From contig CBFHVA010000005.1 of the NCBI GenBank assembly GCA_965659415.1, positions 62,001-126,000 of the forward strand: a DNA stretch of 64,000 bases, in the 5' to 3' direction. The stretch is from Phaeocystidibacter sp965659415 (lineage in GTDB: Bacteria; Bacteroidota; Bacteroidia; Flavobacteriales; Schleiferiaceae). This document shows positions 51,904 to 63,100 of the stretch, one piece after another. The notes beneath the pieces were generated by a model that did no database searches, was not told where the DNA came from, and saw only the letters and a program-made list of their open reading frames with translations. The position numbers and the translations under genes were made by a program. How positions within the stretch are numbered: the first letter of the stretch is position 1; every line of letters starts with the position of its first letter.

Positions 51904-53181
51904 ATGAGATCTATTAACCTCTTCAAATCAGCGCTGATCTTACTGACTATTGGGTTCTCAACCCAAGCATTTGCTCAGCAACCCGAACTACAGTATTACC
52001 GAGCTCCAGGATTTCAAGGACTTAATGTTTTTGAGACTTCAAAGGATAATGACTTAGAATTCACAGGATTCAAGTTGCGTGTAGGTGGCGACTTTGCCCT
52101 TCAGTTCCAAGCCCTCAATCACGAAACGGGATCTGGAGATACTTTGGTCGATTTAGGTTCAAACTTCAACCTCCCTACCGCTAACTTGAACTTAGACGCA
52201 CAGCTTGCCGATGGTTTGAGAATGCACCTTAGAACCTATTTATCTTCTCGTCACCACCCAGAAGCATGGGTAAAAGGTGGGTATATCCAAATGGATAAAC
52301 TCGATTTTATAAGTGATGGATTCTTGTCAGGATTCATGGATATTGCTACCATCCGTATTGGTTTAGATGAAATCAACTACGGTGACGCACACTTTAGAAG
52401 AAGTGATAATGCCAACGCCATTTACAATCCATTTGTAGGCAACTACATTATGGACGCATTTACAACTGAGGCTTTTGCGGAAGTTAATTTGCAGCACAGT
52501 GGACTATTGGCCGTTTTGGGCTTGAGCAACGGTAACCTCAATCAATCTGTCAACTACAGAGGAGGTGAACCTGCAGCCTCTTTTTACGCCAAGTTGGGAT
52601 ACGATGATCAGTTGAACGATGATCTCCGTGTGCGTCTAACGGGCTCTTTCTTAACTAGCCCGAGTTATGATAATGGTCGCTACTTGTACAGTGGTGATAG
52701 AACGGGTGCACGTTATTACTGGGTAATGGTTCCAGAGGGATCCAATGACAACTTCCGCAGTGGCCGATTCAACCCAGGTTTCCGTCAGTTCACCAGCATT
52801 CAGATCAACCCATTTGTGAAGTTCAAGGGACTTGAGTTCTTCGGAATTTTCGAAACTACAAGTGGTGCAGCATCTGAAGATGCGGCTGATCAAGGTGGAG
52901 CGTACACGCAATTGGGTGCAGAACTTCTGTATCGTTTCGGCGCAAGCGAGAGATTCTACGTGGCAGGTCGCTACAATAGCGTAAGCGGACAAGCCAACGA
53001 GACTGCAGAAGATCAGAACATTGCTCGTATTAACTTGGGTGCAGGTTGGTTCATGACAGACAACGTAATGATGAAAGTTGAATACGTAACTCAAGATTAC
53101 AGCGGAGATGGTTTCATTGGAAGCGAACTTGAGGATGGAAACTTCAATGGAGTGGTAATGGAAGCGGTAATCGGATTCTAG
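51904..53181 (+). CDS. Outer-membrane porin-like beta-barrel
   Basis: 425 residues. Signal peptide 1-24 (cut after AFAQ). The mature part alternates hydrophobic and polar residues in short aromatic-bordered strands (FTGFKLRVGGDFALQFQAL, DGLRMHLRTYLSSRHHPEAW, ERFYVAGRYNSVSGQ) and ends in Phe (VMEAVIGF), the C-terminal aromatic of outer-membrane barrels. I read a 16- or 18-strand porin of a Bacteroidota-specific family. Co-transcribed with yceI; terminator follows directly. Confidence 0.85.
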   Translation: MRSINLFKSALILLTIGFSTQAFAQQPELQYYRAPGFQGLNVFETSKDNDLEFTGFKLRVGGDFALQFQALNHETGSGDTLVDLGSNFNLPTANLNLDAQLADGLRMHLRTYLSSRHHPEAWVKGGYIQMDKLDFISDGFLSGFMDIATIRIGLDEINYGDAHFRRSDNANAIYNPFVGNYIMDAFTTEAFAEVNLQHSGLLAVLGLSNGNLNQSVNYRGGEPAASFYAKLGYDDQLNDDLRVRLTGSFLTSPSYDNGRYLYSGDRTGARYYWVMVPEGSNDNFRSGRFNPGFRQFTSIQINPFVKFKGLEFFGIFETTSGAASEDAADQGGAYTQLGAELLYRFGASERFYVAGRYNSVSGQANETAEDQNIARINLGAGWFMTDNVMMKVEYVTQDYSGDGFIGSELEDGNFNGVVMEAVIGF

Positions 53182-53200
53182 CATACACACTAAAAAAAGG

Positions 53201-53230
53201 AAATGGCGTCCATGTGACGCCATTTTTTTT
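53201..53230 (+). terminator. Rho-independent terminator of the yceI-porin operon
   Basis: Perfect 10-bp stem AAATGGCGTC / GACGCCATTT with a 5-base loop, then eight T. Confidence 0.92.
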
Positions 53231-53264
53231 GCACATATACCAAGGAAGATAGTACCTTGTCGGC

Positions 53265-53843
53265 ATGAAAACAGCCTATTTTGCTCATGAAACGGCCGTA
53301 ATCGATGAAGGCGCCTCCATAGGAGCCGGTGCCAAGATTTGGCATTTTTCACATGTGATGTCTGGAGCAAAGCTTGGTGAACGCTGCAACCTAGGACAGA
53401 ATGTCGTGGTATCTCCAGACGTGATTCTGGGTAATAATGTTAAGGTTCAGAACAATGTTTCCATTTACACAGGAGTGGTTTGTGAAGACGATGTATTCCT
53501 CGGTCCTTCTTGTGTTTTTACAAATGTTTCTATTCCGAGATCAGCCGTGAATCGGAGAAATCAATATGAAAAAACGGCTGTACGCAAGGGAGCGAGTATA
53601 GGTGCCAATGCCACTATCGTTTGTGGCGTTGAAATCGGAAAATATGCCTTTGTCGGCGCAGGAGCTGTGGTTACTAAAGACATACCGGATCATGCATTGG
53701 TCGTAGGAAATCCAGCTGTGCAAATTGGCTGGATGAGCACCTATGGACATCGTCTTAATTTCGATTCATCAGGATTTGCACAATGCCCAGAGAGCAAAAA
53801 GAAATACGTTTTAACCAACGGCAAAGTTGAACTTCTGGATTGA
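53265..53843 (+). CDS. Left-handed beta-helix sugar N-acetyltransferase (WbpD/WlbB-like)
   Basis: 192 residues, no signal. Isoleucine-patch hexapeptide repeats run from about residue 13 to 165 (GASIGAGAKIWHFSHVMSGA, GNNVKVQNNVSIYTGV, GPSCVFTNV, GASIGANATIVCGV, AFVGAGAVVTKDIPDHALVVGNPA). The combination of KIWHFSHV and the PRSAVNRRNQY-type loop is that of UDP-2-acetamido-3-amino-2,3-dideoxyglucuronate N-acetyltransferases used in surface-polysaccharide synthesis. The rest of that sugar pathway is not in the window. Confidence 0.9.
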   Translation: MKTAYFAHETAVIDEGASIGAGAKIWHFSHVMSGAKLGERCNLGQNVVVSPDVILGNNVKVQNNVSIYTGVVCEDDVFLGPSCVFTNVSIPRSAVNRRNQYEKTAVRKGASIGANATIVCGVEIGKYAFVGAGAVVTKDIPDHALVVGNPAVQIGWMSTYGHRLNFDSSGFAQCPESKKKYVLTNGKVELLD

Positions 53844-53946
53844 AGTTGAACAATAGAGGTTAAAATCTGTCTAAAAGTGGGAGCAAACAATATTTTGTCG
53901 GCCATTTGGTTATTTTCGCAATCCAACATTTATCAAGACTTATCCT

Positions 53947-55101
53947 ATGCAATTAAATTTGTCCCCTGAACGTCAAGAAGCACTCAATTTTGTTAGAGAT
54001 AGCGCACGTTCATTTGCGGAAACGCACATTCGTCCACACGTGATGGAATGGGATGAATCCCAAACTTTCCCAGTTGAGCTTTTTAAGAAGATGGGAGAAC
54101 AAGGTTTCATGGGAGTTTTGGTTCCAGAGGAACTAGGCGGTTCCGGAATGGGATATCAAGAATATATCACGGTAATTGAAGAAATTTCTCAAGTATGTGG
54201 TTCTATCGGTTTATCGGTGGCTGCGCACAACAGTCTTTGTACCAATCACATCTTGATGTTTGGAAATGAGGAACAGAAAAAGAAGTGGATTCCAAAACTG
54301 GCCACTGCAGAACATATTGGTGCATGGGGACTCACGGAAACCGGCACGGGTTCGGACGCAGGGGGAATGAATACCACAGCTATTCAGGAAGGTGATGAAT
54401 GGGTACTTAACGGTTCAAAGAACTTCATTACCCATGCCATTTCGGGAGATGTAGCGGTGGTAATTGCCCGCACTGGATCAAAAGGTGATTCTCACGGTAT
54501 GACAGCTTTTGTTGTCGAAAAAGGAACACCTGGATTTACGGGCGGAAAGAAAGAGAACAAATTAGGAATGAGAGCTTCGGAAACAGCGTGCTTGTTCTTT
54601 GATAATTGTCGAATCCCTAAAGAGAATGTTCTCGGTGAAGTAGGTGAGGGTTTTATACAAGCCATGAAGATTTTGGACGGTGGTAGAATTTCCATTGCCG
54701 CTTTATCATTGGGCATAGCCAAGGGAGCCTACAAAGCTTCTAAGGCTTACGCCAAGGAACGAGAGCAATTTGGGCAGTCTATCAGTAAGTTTCAAGCCAT
54801 CGCTTTTAAACTAGCTGATATGGCAACAAAGGTTCACGGCGCTGAGCTAATGACGCGTCATGCAGGAGAATTGAAAGATGCTGGAAAGCCAGTGACTAAC
54901 GAGTCAGCCATGGCGAAGTACTACGCCTCAGAAGTTTCCGTGGAAGTTTCTACCGATGGAATTCAAATACACGGTGGATACGGCTACACCAAAGATTACC
55001 CAGCTGAGAAATTTTACAGAGACTCCAAGTTGTGCACCATTGGTGAGGGAACGAGTGAAATTCAGAAATTGGTGATTTCAAGAAACATCTTGAAGGACTG
55101 A
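53947..55101 (+). CDS. Acyl-CoA dehydrogenase
   Basis: 384 residues, standard length. FAD and substrate motifs: LTETGTGSDAGGM (residues about 135-147), GNSKNFITHA-like NGSKNFITHAISGD, REQFGQSISKFQAIAFKLADM, and QIHGGYGYTKDYPAEKFYRDSK. The catalytic base is the Glu of IGEGTSEIQ. By similarity in these segments it belongs to the short/butyryl chain group of beta-oxidation. Cytosolic, electrons go to ETF. Terminator at 55124. Confidence 0.95.
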   Translation: MQLNLSPERQEALNFVRDSARSFAETHIRPHVMEWDESQTFPVELFKKMGEQGFMGVLVPEELGGSGMGYQEYITVIEEISQVCGSIGLSVAAHNSLCTNHILMFGNEEQKKKWIPKLATAEHIGAWGLTETGTGSDAGGMNTTAIQEGDEWVLNGSKNFITHAISGDVAVVIARTGSKGDSHGMTAFVVEKGTPGFTGGKKENKLGMRASETACLFFDNCRIPKENVLGEVGEGFIQAMKILDGGRISIAALSLGIAKGAYKASKAYAKEREQFGQSISKFQAIAFKLADMATKVHGAELMTRHAGELKDAGKPVTNESAMAKYYASEVSVEVSTDGIQIHGGYGYTKDYPAEKFYRDSKLCTIGEGTSEIQKLVISRNILKD

Positions 55102-55123
55102 TTGCAAATGTCATTATATGAGG

Positions 55124-55158
55124 AGCCGAACATGAGAAATTCCGTGTTCGGCTTTTTT
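55124..55158 (+). terminator. Rho-independent terminator of the acyl-CoA dehydrogenase gene
   Basis: Perfect 9-bp stem AGCCGAACA / TGTTCGGCT (55124-55132 with 55145-55153), followed by six T. It ends 14 bases before the next start codon. Confidence 0.92.
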
Positions 55159-55171
55159 GTTATCCTTGCTC

Positions 55172-56386
55172 ATGCGGAAATACTTAGGTCCGGGCATTCT
55201 ATTTGCGGCCACAGCCATAGGTGTGAGTCACCTCGTGCAATCCACTCGGGCTGGCGCCAACTTTGGATGGAGCCTGTGGTGGATAATCCTACTCGCCAAC
55301 GTCATCAAATTTCCCTTTTTCGAATTTGGTTCTCGATTCGCTAATGCAACGAGAACCCACTTAATTGATGGCTATGCCTCCCAAGGAAGGTGGGCTTTAT
55401 GGATGTACGGAACAGCGACCGTATTATCGATGTTTACAGTGACAGGGGCCGTGTCCATTGTAACCGCTGGATTATTTGCTCACCTCACCCAATGGCAAGG
55501 CTCCTTCGCCTTGTTGACCGGAGCAGTTTTTCTGCTCTGTTTCACGTGGCTTGCATTAGGAAGATTCAAGTTTTTAAACGTGAGCATTCAATGGATTACG
55601 GGAATACTCTTTCTAAGCACGGTATTGGCGTTTTGTCTTGTAGTATCTGCTGATGGTTGGAGTTTTGGTAATTCTGCCCCTCCTGATTGGAAGGAAATTT
55701 CAAACGTTAGCTTCACGTTGGCTCTCGTAGGATGGATGCCAACAGCTGTAGACTTAAGCGTGTGGAATTCGATATGGACTATTCGGAAAAGTGAAGACTT
55801 GCCATCAGCTCCTCAAAAGAGGAAGGTACTTGCGGAGTTTCACCTAGGATATTGGCTGTCGGCTGTAGCAGCTTTGTTGTTTCTTGGCTTAGGTGCGATG
55901 CTGATGTACGGTGACACATCCTTTCCGCATTCCGCAGTCGGATTCACTGGGCAGCTCATAGAATTATATATGGAGGCCTTAGGCTCCAATTACGCTATTG
56001 TCATCAAGATTGCCGCCACGGCAGCCATGTTCAGCACGACCTTAAGTGTTTTCGACGGTTATGGTCGCTCGCTAGAAGCTTTGTCGATTGCACTTTTTAA
56101 CCGTGCATTGCCCTATTGGGTGGCCATCGCCGCAGTCTCTCTTGGTGGTTGGTACTTAGTTTGGGAATTTCAAAGCCGTATCGCACAGTTAGTCGACCTC
56201 GCTATGCTCATATCGTTTTTAATTGCTCCTATTGTAGCTATCCTGAATCATAGATTGGTCCATCATTCGGATTTTCCAACATCACATAAACCAAAACGTT
56301 GGCTCACTGTCTGGTCCTATGCGGGCATTGTCACCTTGCTTCTTATTAGCATTTATTTCATTGCTATTCAGACCTTCATGCAATAA
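55172..56386 (+). CDS. Nramp-superfamily transporter without canonical metal motifs
   Basis: 404 residues from the ATG at 55172 (MRKYLGPGILFAATAIGV); the frame runs back to a TTG at 55157 within the terminator. About eleven membrane helices. The Nramp helix-1 motif DPGN is replaced (LFAATAIGVSHLVQ), and in helix 6 the MPH motif is replaced by VGWMPTAVDLSVWN, so manganese or iron transport as in classical Nramp proteins should not be assumed. Similar divergent forms occur in Bacteroidota. Substrate unknown. No neighbour suggests one. Confidence 0.82.
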   Translation: MRKYLGPGILFAATAIGVSHLVQSTRAGANFGWSLWWIILLANVIKFPFFEFGSRFANATRTHLIDGYASQGRWALWMYGTATVLSMFTVTGAVSIVTAGLFAHLTQWQGSFALLTGAVFLLCFTWLALGRFKFLNVSIQWITGILFLSTVLAFCLVVSADGWSFGNSAPPDWKEISNVSFTLALVGWMPTAVDLSVWNSIWTIRKSEDLPSAPQKRKVLAEFHLGYWLSAVAALLFLGLGAMLMYGDTSFPHSAVGFTGQLIELYMEALGSNYAIVIKIAATAAMFSTTLSVFDGYGRSLEALSIALFNRALPYWVAIAAVSLGGWYLVWEFQSRIAQLVDLAMLISFLIAPIVAILNHRLVHHSDFPTSHKPKRWLTVWSYAGIVTLLLISIYFIAIQTFMQ

Positions 56387-56511
56387 TCTGCTCCCAATGA
56401 GCGATCAGTTATGCAGTGAAACTTCGCGGTGAATAATTTGTTCAGAGTGTTCAAGCTAACCGCATAGAGACTTCTATATAAAGTGGTATTTTAGCCCTTA
56501 AACATGCATGA

Positions 56512-59500
56512 ATGATGATGAAACGCATTTTACTATTGGTGTTCGGTCTATTTTTCTCTGCTCAGAGTTTTGGATCACACCTTCTAGGCGGAGAGATTTG
56601 GTGGAGATGTATTACCACTGGCCCTCAGGCAGGTAAGTACCATTTTTACCTCCGATTATACCGCGATTGTAGTGGTGCCTCTATGCCTTCAGGTAACCAA
56701 ACAGTGAACGGTGGCCCCTTGGGATCTATGTCGCTAGCCACCCTTACGGATGTAACAGATCCTTATTACGTAGTTGGAGGATACCCAAGAGATGCTTCAC
56801 CTACATGTGCAGGAGGGTCTTCGATCAACTGTGCAACTGCGAATACGCCGGGGTCTGGTGCCATTGAAGAAGCAGTTTGGAGAACCTCAAACCCTGTTAC
56901 TCTGAACGGCGTACCTCCAACTGGAGGATGGACGTTTAGTTGGAGTTTGTGCTGTAGACCAGCTACGGCTAACCTCTCAGGTCAGCCAAGTTATTTCTTG
57001 CGTGCCACCATGTATCCTTATAACGATGGAACGGGTAATAGAAATGCAAACCCTTGTTACGATTCATCTCCACGTTTCTTGGAGGTTCCAAAAGTAGTGA
57101 CCTGTACAGGTTATGAATTTGCGTATAACAACTTTGCCTTCGACCAAGAACTGGACTCATTGTATTTCAACTGGGATAATCCACTGGTATCGGCGGCTAA
57201 TAGTGTGACGTTTGTCGGCGGATACTCAGCAACGAATCCTCTTCCAGGCATTCAGAATTTCGCTCAAGATGCTGGGCAAGTTACCATTAACACCTCACTT
57301 ACGGGCCAATACGCCACTTGTATGCGAGTGGATGCCTATAAATTTGGTCAACGTGTAGCTTCTGTTTATCGCGATATACCCATTGTACTTGTTTCTTGCC
57401 CCGGAGTTACAAACGGACCTCCTACACTAGAGGTAATCAACGACCCATTACCAGCGCCACAGCTTACTCCAGTTGTGAATGGTACAGATACCATTTATTG
57501 GGACATGACCGTGGAGGCGGGTGAGTATATTCACTTTAAGATGCAGTCGAAAGACTTCGACCTTCTTCCAAACTTTACACCTCAAACGATTAAATTCGTT
57601 GGGGTAGGAGGTAACCTTGGTGAGCCGATGAATAGCACAACAAGTTGTTTATTCCAACCACCTTGTGCTACTGTAACGCCTATTGCACCGCAAACGGGTT
57701 ATAATTCAAGTTTGCAGAATAACGTAGAATTTAGCTGGCAAACCGACTGTTCTCACCTCAGCTATCAAGCATCAGCGGGTGGCTCAAGGCGAAACCAGTA
57801 TCTTTTCTACTTTAAGATGGAAGACAACTCATGTCCAGCTCCATCGTTTAAACTAATTACTGCGCGTATTACAGTTGAAAGTCCAAGTCCGGTTCCTCCC
57901 GACATGACCAATGCTTGTATTGGAGCAAATTCGGATGGAACCGTGACATTCACCTATGGCGCTCCAGCTCCTCAGGATACGGGACAAAACTTTGACTACT
58001 ACGTGGTTTATCGTGGAGGTAACGGTACTCCATTTGCAGAATACGACACGGTACGTGATTATAGCATAACAAGCTATACGGATCCTGCGCCACTTGCGGG
58101 TAATAACTATTACTATGTTCGGACCTTTGGTGGTTGTGATCAACAGTCGCTTTCATCAGACACACTTAGTGTGATCAATTTGACCGTTAGTCCGTTCCCA
58201 GCTACCAATCCATACATTGCAAATTTATCTTGGAATCAGCCTCGCTACAGCGGTAATTATACAGGTACATATCAAGTATGGAGAGGAGCTTCTGGCTCAA
58301 ACAATTACTCGTTAATCGCTGCTACTACAGATACATTCTATAGTGATACGATTAATGTATGTGGACAACTTCTTGATTATCAGATCCGAATTGATTCGGC
58401 TTGTGAATCTTTCATTGACTCTGGATTCTTCGCGGATCAAATCAATAATGATCAATTGGAAATTGGTTATGCAACCGTAAATGGTGGTGGCCAAGCGGAG
58501 ATTACTTGGCCTGCGTCGAACAGTGGAGATGTGGTAGAATACCTCATTCTTCAGCGTCAACCGGGTATTGGCTGGGTAAGTATTGCCAATGTTCCTGTTG
58601 GAACGCCAACGCCATATGTCATTCCGACATCTACCGCTGGTACACAGTCGGAAACCTATAAAGTAACGAGTATAGATAGTTGTGGAAACCAAAGTAGCGA
58701 CCTATTGGTGCGCGCTCACACCACAATATACTTGGATGGTGATTTGAATCCATGTGACGGTATTATGCAGTTATGGTGGAATAACTACCGCGGATGGGAA
58801 GGCGGAGTGGACTCCTACACGATTTTAGCAGATATTACACCTGCAGGCGGAGTTCCGCAAACCGGTGTGATTATCGCGACCAATGTGGGAGATGACACGA
58901 CTTACACGCACAGAGACCTTCAACCGGGTGCTCAGTACTGTTACTACATTGTAGCGGAAGACACTTCTGGAACGCTTACAGCGAGATCAAGTGTTTACTG
59001 TATCAATTCGAGCATCGTGGTACCTTCACGTTTGCAATATATGGCGCGTGCTACGGTACAAAACGACGGATCACTTGAAACGTGGACCTTTGTTGATGGA
59101 AATGCTGATGTGCTTGAATATCAGGTTCAACGTGCAGAAGAGTTGCTAGGACCTTGGGTAACCGTTGGTGTTGTTCCAAAGCCTGCTGCAGCGCCGTATC
59201 GAGTGCGCTTTGTGGACTTCTCTGCAAATACAGATGATGCACGTTACTTCTATCGTTTGCGCAGTACCAATGAATGTGGTGGATCAGATACCATTTCTAA
59301 CTTAGGGACAAACGTACTATTGGAGGTTGACGAAAATGAGAACTTGACCAACCAGTTGAAGTGGAACCGCTATCGTCAGTATGATGGTAGAGTTTCGTAC
59401 AGTGTTTATCGAAAGGTAGACAATGACGCGAACTGGACCTTAGTTCAAGATGGTATTACGGATACTAATTTCACAGACAATATTCGTCCGTTTGCTCAGG

Positions 59501-59901
59501 GTGCAGGTCAATTCTGCTACCGTGTAGATGCGGTTGAGAGTGGAAACTCGCTTGGTTTTGTTGATGAGAATGGTCAGCCGTTCAGCTCACGTTCTAACGA
59601 AGCATGTGTCGATCACGAAGCCCGTGGATTCTTCCCAAGTGCTTTCCGACCAAATAGTGTCAATCCGGCCAACCGTGTTTGGAAGCCAATGAATCTCTTC
59701 GAAGATGACAATGAATACTTATTGATTATCCAGAATCGCTGGGGTCAAGAGGTCTTTAAGACCACGAATCCAGATGAAGGTTGGGATGGTTATTACCAAG
59801 GCGAAGAAGCACAGATGGGTACTTACCAGTACTTGGTGCGTTACCGCGCTGAAGAAGGTAAACTTCAAGAGAAACGAGGTACGTTCACCCTACTTCGATA
59901 A
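56512..59901 (+). CDS. Giant secreted protein with gliding-motility/T9SS type B C-terminal domain
   Basis: 1129 residues; three Met in a row at the start (56512, 56515, 56518), with a signal peptide to about residue 23. The N-terminal block SHLLGGEIWWRC and the segment AFDQELDSLYFNWDNPL are shared with the paralog downstream. The middle holds Ig/FN3-like domains with Cys pairs (about 480-1030). The last 85 residues (FFPSAFRPNS, EYLLIIQNRWGQEVFKT, EGWDGYYQGEEAQMGTYQYLVRY, GTFTLLR) are the gliding-motility-associated, type IX secretion type B sorting domain. It should be exported over the outer membrane and bound to the surface. Role in adhesion or gliding is inferred. Confidence 0.92.
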   Translation: MMMKRILLLVFGLFFSAQSFGSHLLGGEIWWRCITTGPQAGKYHFYLRLYRDCSGASMPSGNQTVNGGPLGSMSLATLTDVTDPYYVVGGYPRDASPTCAGGSSINCATANTPGSGAIEEAVWRTSNPVTLNGVPPTGGWTFSWSLCCRPATANLSGQPSYFLRATMYPYNDGTGNRNANPCYDSSPRFLEVPKVVTCTGYEFAYNNFAFDQELDSLYFNWDNPLVSAANSVTFVGGYSATNPLPGIQNFAQDAGQVTINTSLTGQYATCMRVDAYKFGQRVASVYRDIPIVLVSCPGVTNGPPTLEVINDPLPAPQLTPVVNGTDTIYWDMTVEAGEYIHFKMQSKDFDLLPNFTPQTIKFVGVGGNLGEPMNSTTSCLFQPPCATVTPIAPQTGYNSSLQNNVEFSWQTDCSHLSYQASAGGSRRNQYLFYFKMEDNSCPAPSFKLITARITVESPSPVPPDMTNACIGANSDGTVTFTYGAPAPQDTGQNFDYYVVYRGGNGTPFAEYDTVRDYSITSYTDPAPLAGNNYYYVRTFGGCDQQSLSSDTLSVINLTVSPFPATNPYIANLSWNQPRYSGNYTGTYQVWRGASGSNNYSLIAATTDTFYSDTINVCGQLLDYQIRIDSACESFIDSGFFADQINNDQLEIGYATVNGGGQAEITWPASNSGDVVEYLILQRQPGIGWVSIANVPVGTPTPYVIPTSTAGTQSETYKVTSIDSCGNQSSDLLVRAHTTIYLDGDLNPCDGIMQLWWNNYRGWEGGVDSYTILADITPAGGVPQTGVIIATNVGDDTTYTHRDLQPGAQYCYYIVAEDTSGTLTARSSVYCINSSIVVPSRLQYMARATVQNDGSLETWTFVDGNADVLEYQVQRAEELLGPWVTVGVVPKPAAAPYRVRFVDFSANTDDARYFYRLRSTNECGGSDTISNLGTNVLLEVDENENLTNQLKWNRYRQYDGRVSYSVYRKVDNDANWTLVQDGITDTNFTDNIRPFAQGAGQFCYRVDAVESGNSLGFVDENGQPFSSRSNEACVDHEARGFFPSAFRPNSVNPANRVWKPMNLFEDDNEYLLIIQNRWGQEVFKTTNPDEGWDGYYQGEEAQMGTYQYLVRYRAEEGKLQEKRGTFTLLR

Positions 59902-59920
59902 GTAGAATTCGATTCATATT

Positions 59921-59947
59921 AAAACCCCGCCTGTGCGGGGTTTTTTT
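59921..59947 (+). terminator. Rho-independent terminator
   Basis: Perfect 10-bp stem AAAACCCCGC / GCGGGGTTTT with a 4-base loop, then a T-run to 59947. It separates the two giant genes into their own transcripts. Confidence 0.92.
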
Positions 59948-60106
59948 ATGCTTATTCATTAAATATGGAGTTCATTGAATGAAGTGTAAATATTGCCGAG
60001 CCAACGATTACTCCTGATTTTGCACGTTTACTGACTGGTGAAACTATTTCTTTTTTGAGCCGAAAGGTTGACTTATTTTCGAGAATCAATTACCAAGATT
60101 TGCCTC

Positions 60107-63100
60107 ATGAAAAGGTTAAGCTTCCTTCTAATCATTCTCTTTTCTTCGCTAACAGTAGATGCCTCCCACTTGTATGGAGGTGAAATATGGTGGGAGTGTT
60201 TACCGAATGGTAGTTACGTGTTTTACGGACGCATTTACCGCGATTGTACAGGTATTCCATTTAACCCATCATCCATTACACTAAGTTCTAATAGTCCTGC
60301 TGGTTCTATTCAGTGCTTTATGCAACCAGGTTTCCCTCGTGATGTATCGCCAAGTATTGGAAACGCTTGTGGAACGAATGCAATCACATGTGCGGGAACG
60401 AATCCACCCAATGGGAGTATGGAAGAGTCGCTTTTCAAATCAAATCCGGTGATACTTAACGGCGTGCCACCTGCCACCGGTTGGCACTTTACTTGGTCCA
60501 ACTGTGCGAGACCGAGTATGACTAATCTAACGGGTTTTCCGTGTTACTTTTTGAGAGCATTTATGTTTCCTTATAACGATGGAACGGGTAATAGGAACGC
60601 CAACCCATGTTTCGACAACTCCCCAGAATTTCTCGAAGCGCCGAAGGTGGCCACATGCTCGGGATATCCTTTCTCCTATAACAACTTTGCCTTCGATCAA
60701 GAGTTGGACTCTCTGTATTTTGAATGGGCACAACCATTGAATAATGGATTTACCACTCCCGTACCATTTGTAGCCCCTTACACCTTTACCAATCCGGTTC
60801 CAGGAATTCAAAACTTCGCTCAGGATGCAGGTCAAGTGGATATCAACACGGCTTTGACGGGTAAGTATGCGACGTGTATGAAGGCCACGGCATATAAATT
60901 CGGACAGAAAGTAGCGGAGGTTTATCGCGATATTCCGATTATTCTTCTCTCTTGCCCTACAAGCACCAATGATCCACCTACATTGAATGTGATTAACGAT
61001 CCATTACCTGCGCCACAGTTAACGCCGGTAACACAGAACGGTGACACGCTCTTTTATGAAATGACCGTAGTTGCTGGTGATTCGATACACTTTAGAATGC
61101 AATCATTCGATAATGATTTTACTCCTTCATTCACTCCGCAAACCATTAAATTCATTGGACAAGGAGGGAACTTAGGTCAACCGTTGAATAACCCTTCAAC
61201 TTGTCTGTTTAATCCGCCTTGTGCTACTATTGTTCCTGGTACCGGGCAAACTGGATTCACATCGTTCTTGCAGAATAATGTCAATTTCAGTTGGCAAACC
61301 GATTGTGATCACCTGAGTTTTAATCCCATTGCGGGTGGATCTGCTCGAAGTCAGTATTTGTTCTATTTCAAGATGGAGGATAACTTCTGTCCAGCGCCGT
61401 CCTTTAAATTGATTACGGCGAGAATAAACGTGATCTCTCCGGCTCCCGTCGCCCCAGATCTGTCCAATTCATGCTTGAACTATGATGCGGCTACAAATGA
61501 AATTACCGTCAACTTCACTGGACCAACAGCCGCGGATACCGCACAGAACTTTGATTATTATGTGGTCTATAGAGGAGATGACCAAGGTAATTTTGTAGGA
61601 TACGATACGATTTATGATTTCACGGCTACCTCGTACACCGATGTGAACCCAGATACCATTAATCGATTCTACTACATGCGAACGAATGGCGGATGTGGAC
61701 AAGAGTCCATTTCATCTGACACGCTTTCAGTTATCGACCTCAGTTTAACGCCTTTCCCTGCAACAGGCGCATACGAAGCTCAATTGTCGTGGACCAGCCC
61801 ATATACCGATGGAAGAGTAGTGGATTATGAAGTTTGGCGTCAAGTGTTCGGAACGAATAACTGGCAAATGATTACCACGACTTCGGATACCACCTACGAT
61901 GATCAAGTGGATCTTTGTAAGGAATATATGCAGTATCAAATTCGCATTGCGGGTGCTTGTGGCTCATTCACGCGTCAAGATACCTTCCAAGACGCAATCA
62001 ACTCCGATACACTCGAAATTAAGTATGCCAGCGTGATTAATGGTTGGGCACAACTTGAATTTCCAGCGAGTCCTTCGGGTGATGTTGTGGAATACCATAT
62101 TCTGCGAAACGACGGCGGAAATTGGATTACCATGGATATAGTTCCGGTAGGAACAGCTACACCTTATTCTATACCTACGTCCAATGCAGCCAATGCAGCT
62201 GAACGCTACAGAGTTATCAGTGTAGACAGTTGCGGCAACTTTGCGGATACCAATGCGGTTCTCACCCATACTACCATGTATCTTGATGGTGATTTGAATC
62301 CGTGTGACGGCATCATGCGGCTCACCTGGAATCGATACATCAATTGGCCAGGTGACGTACGAGAGTACACCATTTTTGCTGATATCACTCCTCCAGGAGG
62401 GGTGCCTAACAATGGCGTTCTCATCGCTACAAATGCGAATGATGATACAACTTATGTGCATGATGACCTTATTCAAGGTGCGCAGTACTGCTATTACATC
62501 GTGGCTACGGACACAAGTGGACTCATCACTTCACGCTCTTCTGAAGTGTGTATCAATTCAAATGTGGTGATTCGTTCGCAACTACAATACATGGCTCGGA
62601 CGACGGTTCAAAACGATGGAAGCGTTGAGCTCTGGGCATTTATTGATGGCAATGCTGATGTGGATGAATACCAAGTTCAACGTGCGGAGGAGGAATTGGG
62701 CCCTTGGATTACCCTTGGTGTCATTCCTAAACCGACCGCAGCTCCATATCAAATTCGTTTCACAGACTTTAGTGCGAGTACATCGGATACACGTTATATC
62801 TACCGCGTGAGAAGCGATAATGCTTGTGGTGGTGTAGATACGGTTTCCAACTTCGGTACGAATGTGCTACTCGAGGTAAGTCCGAATGAAAACTTGACTA
62901 ATCAGCTGAAGTGGAACCGTTATCGGAATTACGATGGAAATGTGAGTTATTCAGTATATCGCTCGGAAGGTGATAATGGAGGGTTCACAGAAGTCGTTAC
63001 CGGCCTGACAGACACCAATTACACCGACAATATTCGTCCGTTCGGTGAGGGAGATGGCGTATTCTGTTACTACGTGGTAGCGGTGGAATCCAATAATTCT

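Noticed and set aside
52651..53370. A 239-codon open frame on the minus strand
   Set aside because: It lies opposite the porin gene, its terminator and the start of the acetyltransferase; its composition is low in typical protein pattern and it lacks a plausible start region.
61964..62476. A 170-codon open frame on the minus strand, and similar long ones at 58312-58692 and 57853-58143
   Set aside because: All are opposite the giant secreted proteins, and both genes show similar antisense frames because they are paralogs with biased codons.
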